A stretch of DNA of 64,000 nt from positions 2,108,001 through 2,172,000 of the forward strand of contig NZ_CP045178.1 of the NCBI RefSeq assembly GCF_009296025.1, in the 5' to 3' direction. A model generated the notes under the pieces. That model saw only the letters and a list, made by a program, of their open reading frames with translations. It was not told the DNA's origin and made no database searches. Position numbers and translations under genes: made by a program. This DNA is from Streptomyces tsukubensis. GTDB taxonomy: Bacteria; Actinomycetota; Actinomycetes; Streptomycetales; Streptomycetaceae. This document shows, in pieces, positions 61,350-64,000 of this stretch. How positions within the stretch are numbered: the stretch's first letter is position 1; every line of letters starts with the position of its first letter.

Positions 61350-61811
61350 TTGCGCATACGTTCCGCGGCGATCTCCGCATTGGCCGCCGCCGCACTGACC
61401 GGTTCTCTGTTCGCCTCGGCACCCGCACAGGCGGCGGCGCACCGGAGTGGGTTGCACATCGGGCTGGTGCAGTTCAACAGTCCCGGCAAGGACACCCGCA
61501 CCAACGCGTCACTGAACGGCGAGTGGGTCAACATCCACAACAACTCCCGCTCACCCCTCCAGCTCAAGGGCTACAAGCTGAAGGACAACACCGGCTACAC
61601 CTACACCTTCGGCAGCTACCGCGTCGGCGCGGGAAAGACCGTCAAGGTCCGCACGGGCAAGGGAAAGAACGTGTCCGGCGTCCGCTACTGGGGCCGCGGC
61701 TCCTACGTCTGGAACAACACCGGCGACAAGGCCAGGCTGATCAAGCCGAACGGCTCGCTGCGCGACTCCTGCTCCTGGGGCGGCAAGGGTTCCACCAAGA
61801 ACTGCCACTGA
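61350..61811 (+). CDS. secreted lamin-tail (LTD) domain protein
   Basis: 153 residues. An N-terminal signal peptide (SALAAAALTGSLFASAPAQAAA) precedes an LTD-type beta sandwich: NGEWVNIHNNSRSPLQLKGYKLKDNTGYTYTFG, the VKVRTGKGKN strand and the closing CSWGGKGSTKNCH. LTD domains attach to nucleic acids or other surfaces; here it is probably extracellular. The start is TTG 61350 with GGAG 6 nt upstream, because no ATG fits. Confidence 0.85.
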   Translation: MRIRSAAISALAAAALTGSLFASAPAQAAAHRSGLHIGLVQFNSPGKDTRTNASLNGEWVNIHNNSRSPLQLKGYKLKDNTGYTYTFGSYRVGAGKTVKVRTGKGKNVSGVRYWGRGSYVWNNTGDKARLIKPNGSLRDSCSWGGKGSTKNCH

Positions 61812-61907
61812 CCCGCGAGCGGGGCCCCCAGCCCCCAGACGCGGGCCGCGGTCCGGTGCGTCTCTCGGCGGGGAATGCGCCGGACCGCGCGGCGGTTGTG
61901 CCCGAAT

Positions 61908-62774
61908 GTGACGACAGACACAGAAATCCTCCGGTACACCGCCTTCTCCAATGACGCCGCGGGCGGCAACCCCGCGGGCGTCGTCCTGGACGCCTCCGCC
62001 CTCGACGAGACGGCCATGCTCGCCGTGGCCGCCGATGTCGGGTACAGCGAGACGGCCTTCCTCACCGCGCCGGCCGAGGGCTCGGGCGAGCCCGGCCGCG
62101 CCTTCACCGTGCGGTACTTCAGCCCCAAGGCCGAGGTCTCCTTCTGCGGCCACGCCACGGTCGCCACCGCCGTCGCGCTCGCCGAGCGGCACGGCGTGGG
62201 CGACTACCTCTTCGCCACCCCCGCGGGGGACGTCCCGGTCACCGTCGACCGGGTCGGCGGCGACCTGCGAGCCACCCTGACCAGCGTCGAGCCGCACATC
62301 GAGGAGGCCGACAAGGACGACGTGGCCCAGGCCCTCGACGCGCTCGGCTGGCGCGCCGACGACCTCGACCCCGCTTTCCCGCCGCGCATCGCCTACGCGG
62401 GCGCACGTCACCTCGTCCTCGCGGCGACGACCAGGCAACGGCTCGCCGACCTGTCGTACGACTTCGCCACCCTGGAGTCGCTCATGCGCCGGCTCGACCT
62501 GACCACGGTCCAACTGGTGTGGCGTGCGGGTGACTCCGTCTTCCACGTGCGTGACCCGTTCCCCGTGGGCGGCGTGGTCGAGGACCCCGCCACGGGCGCG
62601 GCGGCGCTGGCCTTCGGCGCTTACCTGCGGGAACTCGCCCTCGTCCCCGCCGACGCGGAGCTGACCCTGTGGCAGGGCGAGGACATGGGCAGGCCGGGAG
62701 AGCTCACGGTGACCCTGCGGGACGGCGACCCCCGGGTGCGGGTCAGCGGGGCGGCGGTGGCCATCCCGGGCTGA
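61908..62774 (+). CDS. PhzF-family isomerase
   Basis: 288 residues, full length for the family. LRYTAFSNDAAGGNPAGVV, VGYSETAFL, FCGHATVATAVAL and the second-half EDPATGAAALAFG are the PhzF landmarks, including the catalytic Glu region near residue 45 (SETAF). The substrate is unknown. A second, shorter PhzF-like gene is at 47664-48344. GTG 61908 is chosen; the ATG eleven codons earlier is less likely. Confidence 0.9.
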   Translation: MTTDTEILRYTAFSNDAAGGNPAGVVLDASALDETAMLAVAADVGYSETAFLTAPAEGSGEPGRAFTVRYFSPKAEVSFCGHATVATAVALAERHGVGDYLFATPAGDVPVTVDRVGGDLRATLTSVEPHIEEADKDDVAQALDALGWRADDLDPAFPPRIAYAGARHLVLAATTRQRLADLSYDFATLESLMRRLDLTTVQLVWRAGDSVFHVRDPFPVGGVVEDPATGAAALAFGAYLRELALVPADAELTLWQGEDMGRPGELTVTLRDGDPRVRVSGAAVAIPG

Positions 62775-62822
62775 CAGGCCAGGACGCGGGGTCCTCACCG
62801 CGGAGGCGTAGCCTCGTGATCA

Positions 62823-62838
62823 TCACCCGAACGGGTGA
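62823..62838. promoter_or_regulatory. perfect palindrome TCACCCG-AA-CGGGTGA
   Basis: 7-bp perfect arms with a 2-nt centre, ~150 bp before the DoxX start. It looks like an operator, not a terminator (the loop is too short). The binding protein is unknown. Confidence 0.45.
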
Positions 62839-62985
62839 GCTGGCGGAGTGCACGGCGGGCCAGGGGCGGATCGTGGGAGACGGAGTTCTCCGCGCGTCCG
62901 CCCCTGGCACCCGGCCGGCTCCGGCGGCTCGCTGGTGATCCCTGATTCTTGGTTTCTGCTTCCAATGTGTTTCTGAGGAGACGTA

Positions 62986-63537
62986 GTGACGTGCTTCGAC
63001 CGACGTGACATGGGACTGTTCCTGCTGCGCCTGGGCACCGGCGGGGTCCTCGCCGCCCATGGCTCGCAGAAGCTCTTCGGCTGGTTCGGCGGCGGGGGTG
63101 TCGAGGCCACAGGCAACGCGATGGAGTCCATGGGCTTCACACCCGGCAGGGCGAACGCGCTGGCCGCCGGTCTCGGTGAGGCGGGTGGCGGCGCGCTGCT
63201 GGCCCTGGGCCTCGCCACCCCCGCGGCGGGCGCGGCGGCGGCGGGAACCATGGGCGCCGCCGCCGCGGTGCACGCCCCCGGCGGCTTCTTCGCGCAGGGC
63301 GGCGGTTACGAGTACCCGGCGTTCCTCGGTTTCGCCGCCGCCGCGCTCTCCGTCACGGGGCCCGGCCGTATCTCGCTCGACCACGCGATGGGCCACACCC
63401 TCAACAAGCGCTGGATGATGCCCGCGGCCCTGGTGGGCTGCGCCGCAGCGACGCTCACGGTCGTGGCCGCCCGCAACAAGCAGGTGCGGCAGAAGGCCCA
63501 GGAGACGGCGTCAGCCGAGGAGACGGCCGCGGCCTGA
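62986..63537 (+). CDS. DoxX-family membrane protein
   Basis: 183 residues with four membrane spans. The DoxX motif is GLFLLRLGTGGVLAAHGSQKLFGWFGG in span 1. DoxX proteins link thiol and redox stress in membranes; the partner is unknown. The start is GTG 62986 with GAGGAG 5 nt before. A 16-bp-stem terminator follows. Confidence 0.9.
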   Translation: MTCFDRRDMGLFLLRLGTGGVLAAHGSQKLFGWFGGGGVEATGNAMESMGFTPGRANALAAGLGEAGGGALLALGLATPAAGAAAAGTMGAAAAVHAPGGFFAQGGGYEYPAFLGFAAAALSVTGPGRISLDHAMGHTLNKRWMMPAALVGCAAATLTVVAARNKQVRQKAQETASAEETAAA

Positions 63538-63560
63538 CGTCGGCGGATGCGGCCGGCGCC

Positions 63561-63601
63561 GCGGGGCGGCACTCACGGATCGACGGTGAGTGCCGCCCCG
63601 C
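63561..63601 (+). terminator. 16-bp-stem terminator of the DoxX gene
   Basis: 63561-63576 pairs with 63586-63601 perfectly, with a 9-nt loop. It starts 24 bp after the DoxX stop. One of the longest stems in the window. Confidence 0.85.
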
Positions 63602-63732
63602 CCCGCTCCCCGCACCGCCCCTGCCCCGTGTCCCGTGACAGCGGGGCTCGCAGGCGCGTGGGCACGCAGGCACGTGGCGACACCTGAAGAGACGGACCCG
63701 GGCGGGGTAGGGTGTCGGCTCCAGCAGTGGAC

Positions 63733-63810
63733 ATGAAGGAGGTGGGCCCCATTACCGCTGTAGCAGGCCGGGTGCTCGCCCCTCGCGGCCGTGCGGTGCG
63801 CACGGCATAG
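63733..63810 (+). CDS. possible 25-codon leader ORF
   Basis: ATG 63733 opens MKEVGPITAVAGRVLAPRG... ending at TAG 63808-63810, just before the next gene at 63856. AAGGAGG lies inside it (63736-63742), 8 nt before an ATT codon at 63751. TAGGGT (63708-63713) upstream could be a -10. It may be a leader peptide or a differently started small protein. Confidence 0.3.
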   Translation: MKEVGPITAVAGRVLAPRGRAVRTA

Positions 63811-63855
63811 GTGACCGCGGGAGCGCCCATCGGCGTCCCGGAAGGTTCTTGTCCC

Positions 63856-64000
63856 ATGTCTGACACCACGTCTCACCCCGCTCCCTCCGACCGGTCCGCG
63901 TCTTCCGCGTACCCGTCCGCGTCCGACCCTCATCTGTCGGCCACCGACAGATCAGTGCCGTCCGCGCTCTCCCGTTCCACCGTCGTGGCCCGGCTCCGCG
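63856..64000 (+). CDS. start of a protein gene, cut by the window end
   Basis: The frame from ATG 63856 is open to the last base: MSDTTSHPAPSDRSASSAYP..., then SRSTVVARLR. The visible 48 residues are Ser/Pro-rich and disordered, then become basic. GGAAGG is ~10 nt before ATG. No family can be assigned from so little sequence. Confidence 0.5.
   Translation, partial: MSDTTSHPAPSDRSASSAYPSASDPHLSATDRSVPSALSRSTVVARLR

Noticed and set aside
63573..63869. Minus-strand frame overlapping the DoxX terminator and the leader ORF
   Set aside because: It crosses a strong terminator, has no Shine-Dalgarno and no domain; likely shadow.

Overview
This window is very G+C-rich, uses GTG and TTG starts often, and carries the LacI-, TetR-, AfsR- and ScbR-type regulators, lipoproteins and MFS pumps typical of an actinomycete. 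It is almost certainly a piece of a Streptomyces chromosome. The order maltose ABC operon / alpha-glucosidase / malR - PAP2 - glnE - nadE and glnA2 - panB - map recalls a core segment of the S. coelicolor chromosome (recalled synteny, not searched). There are no rRNA or tRNA genes, no CRISPR array and no prophage that I can see.

Layout. 1-8.7 kb: the tail of a DUF1254/DUF1214 protein, a small conserved gene, an orphan OmpR-type winged-helix regulator, an NAD-epimerase-like gene, an overlapping histidine kinase/response regulator pair, a sigma-like membrane-anchored protein and a TetR gene. 8.7-16 kb: a DUF4230 protein, then malEFG, an alpha-glucosidase and the LacI-family regulator MalR, with operator-like palindromes before malE and a strong hairpin after malR. 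16-30 kb: PAP2, glnE, a 181-bp MITE-like hairpin element, YceI, a PPOX-fold protein, a TetR gene, dhaKL, a HAD phosphatase, a ScbR-like regulator and the glutamine-synthetase-like glnA2. 29.6-39 kb: a DUF3105/DUF305 pair, nadE, an MFS pump, an EEP-family membrane protein, panB and a drug-type ABC exporter. 39-48 kb: a large AfsR-type regulator, an M50 protease, an F420:NADP reductase, map, and a heme oxygenase with a clear iron box. 47.6-64 kb: two PhzF-like proteins, a lipoprotein, a primase-polymerase-fold protein, GDPD, TetR, dimethylargininase, an Rsm22 methyltransferase with an Fe-S-type cysteine set, a serine hydrolase/MFS operon, Gfo/Idh, a PhoD-type phosphatase, SDR, a lamin-tail protein, DoxX, and the start of a further gene.

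Coordination. Maltose uptake, hydrolysis and repression are together. glnE, nadE and glnA2 link the middle to nitrogen and NAD metabolism. Heme oxygenase appears to be controlled by iron through an operator lying inside its promoter. Several regulators and housekeeping genes (two TetR, malR, nadE, map, SDR, a third TetR) have a TANNNT box only 6-9 nt before the start codon, suggesting leaderless mRNAs.

The least expected structure is not a protein system. At least nine genes have their last codons, including the stop codon, copied once or several times just downstream of the gene. Examples are a 27-bp x 6 array behind the primase-like gene and 8-, 12-, 14-, 19- and 22-bp copies behind others. 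Other intergenic gaps hold 7-, 8-, 9- and 26-bp arrays. I did not find a convincing new multi-gene defence or biosynthetic system; the candidates worth checking are the tail repeats, the MITE-like element, and the sigma-like anchored protein.
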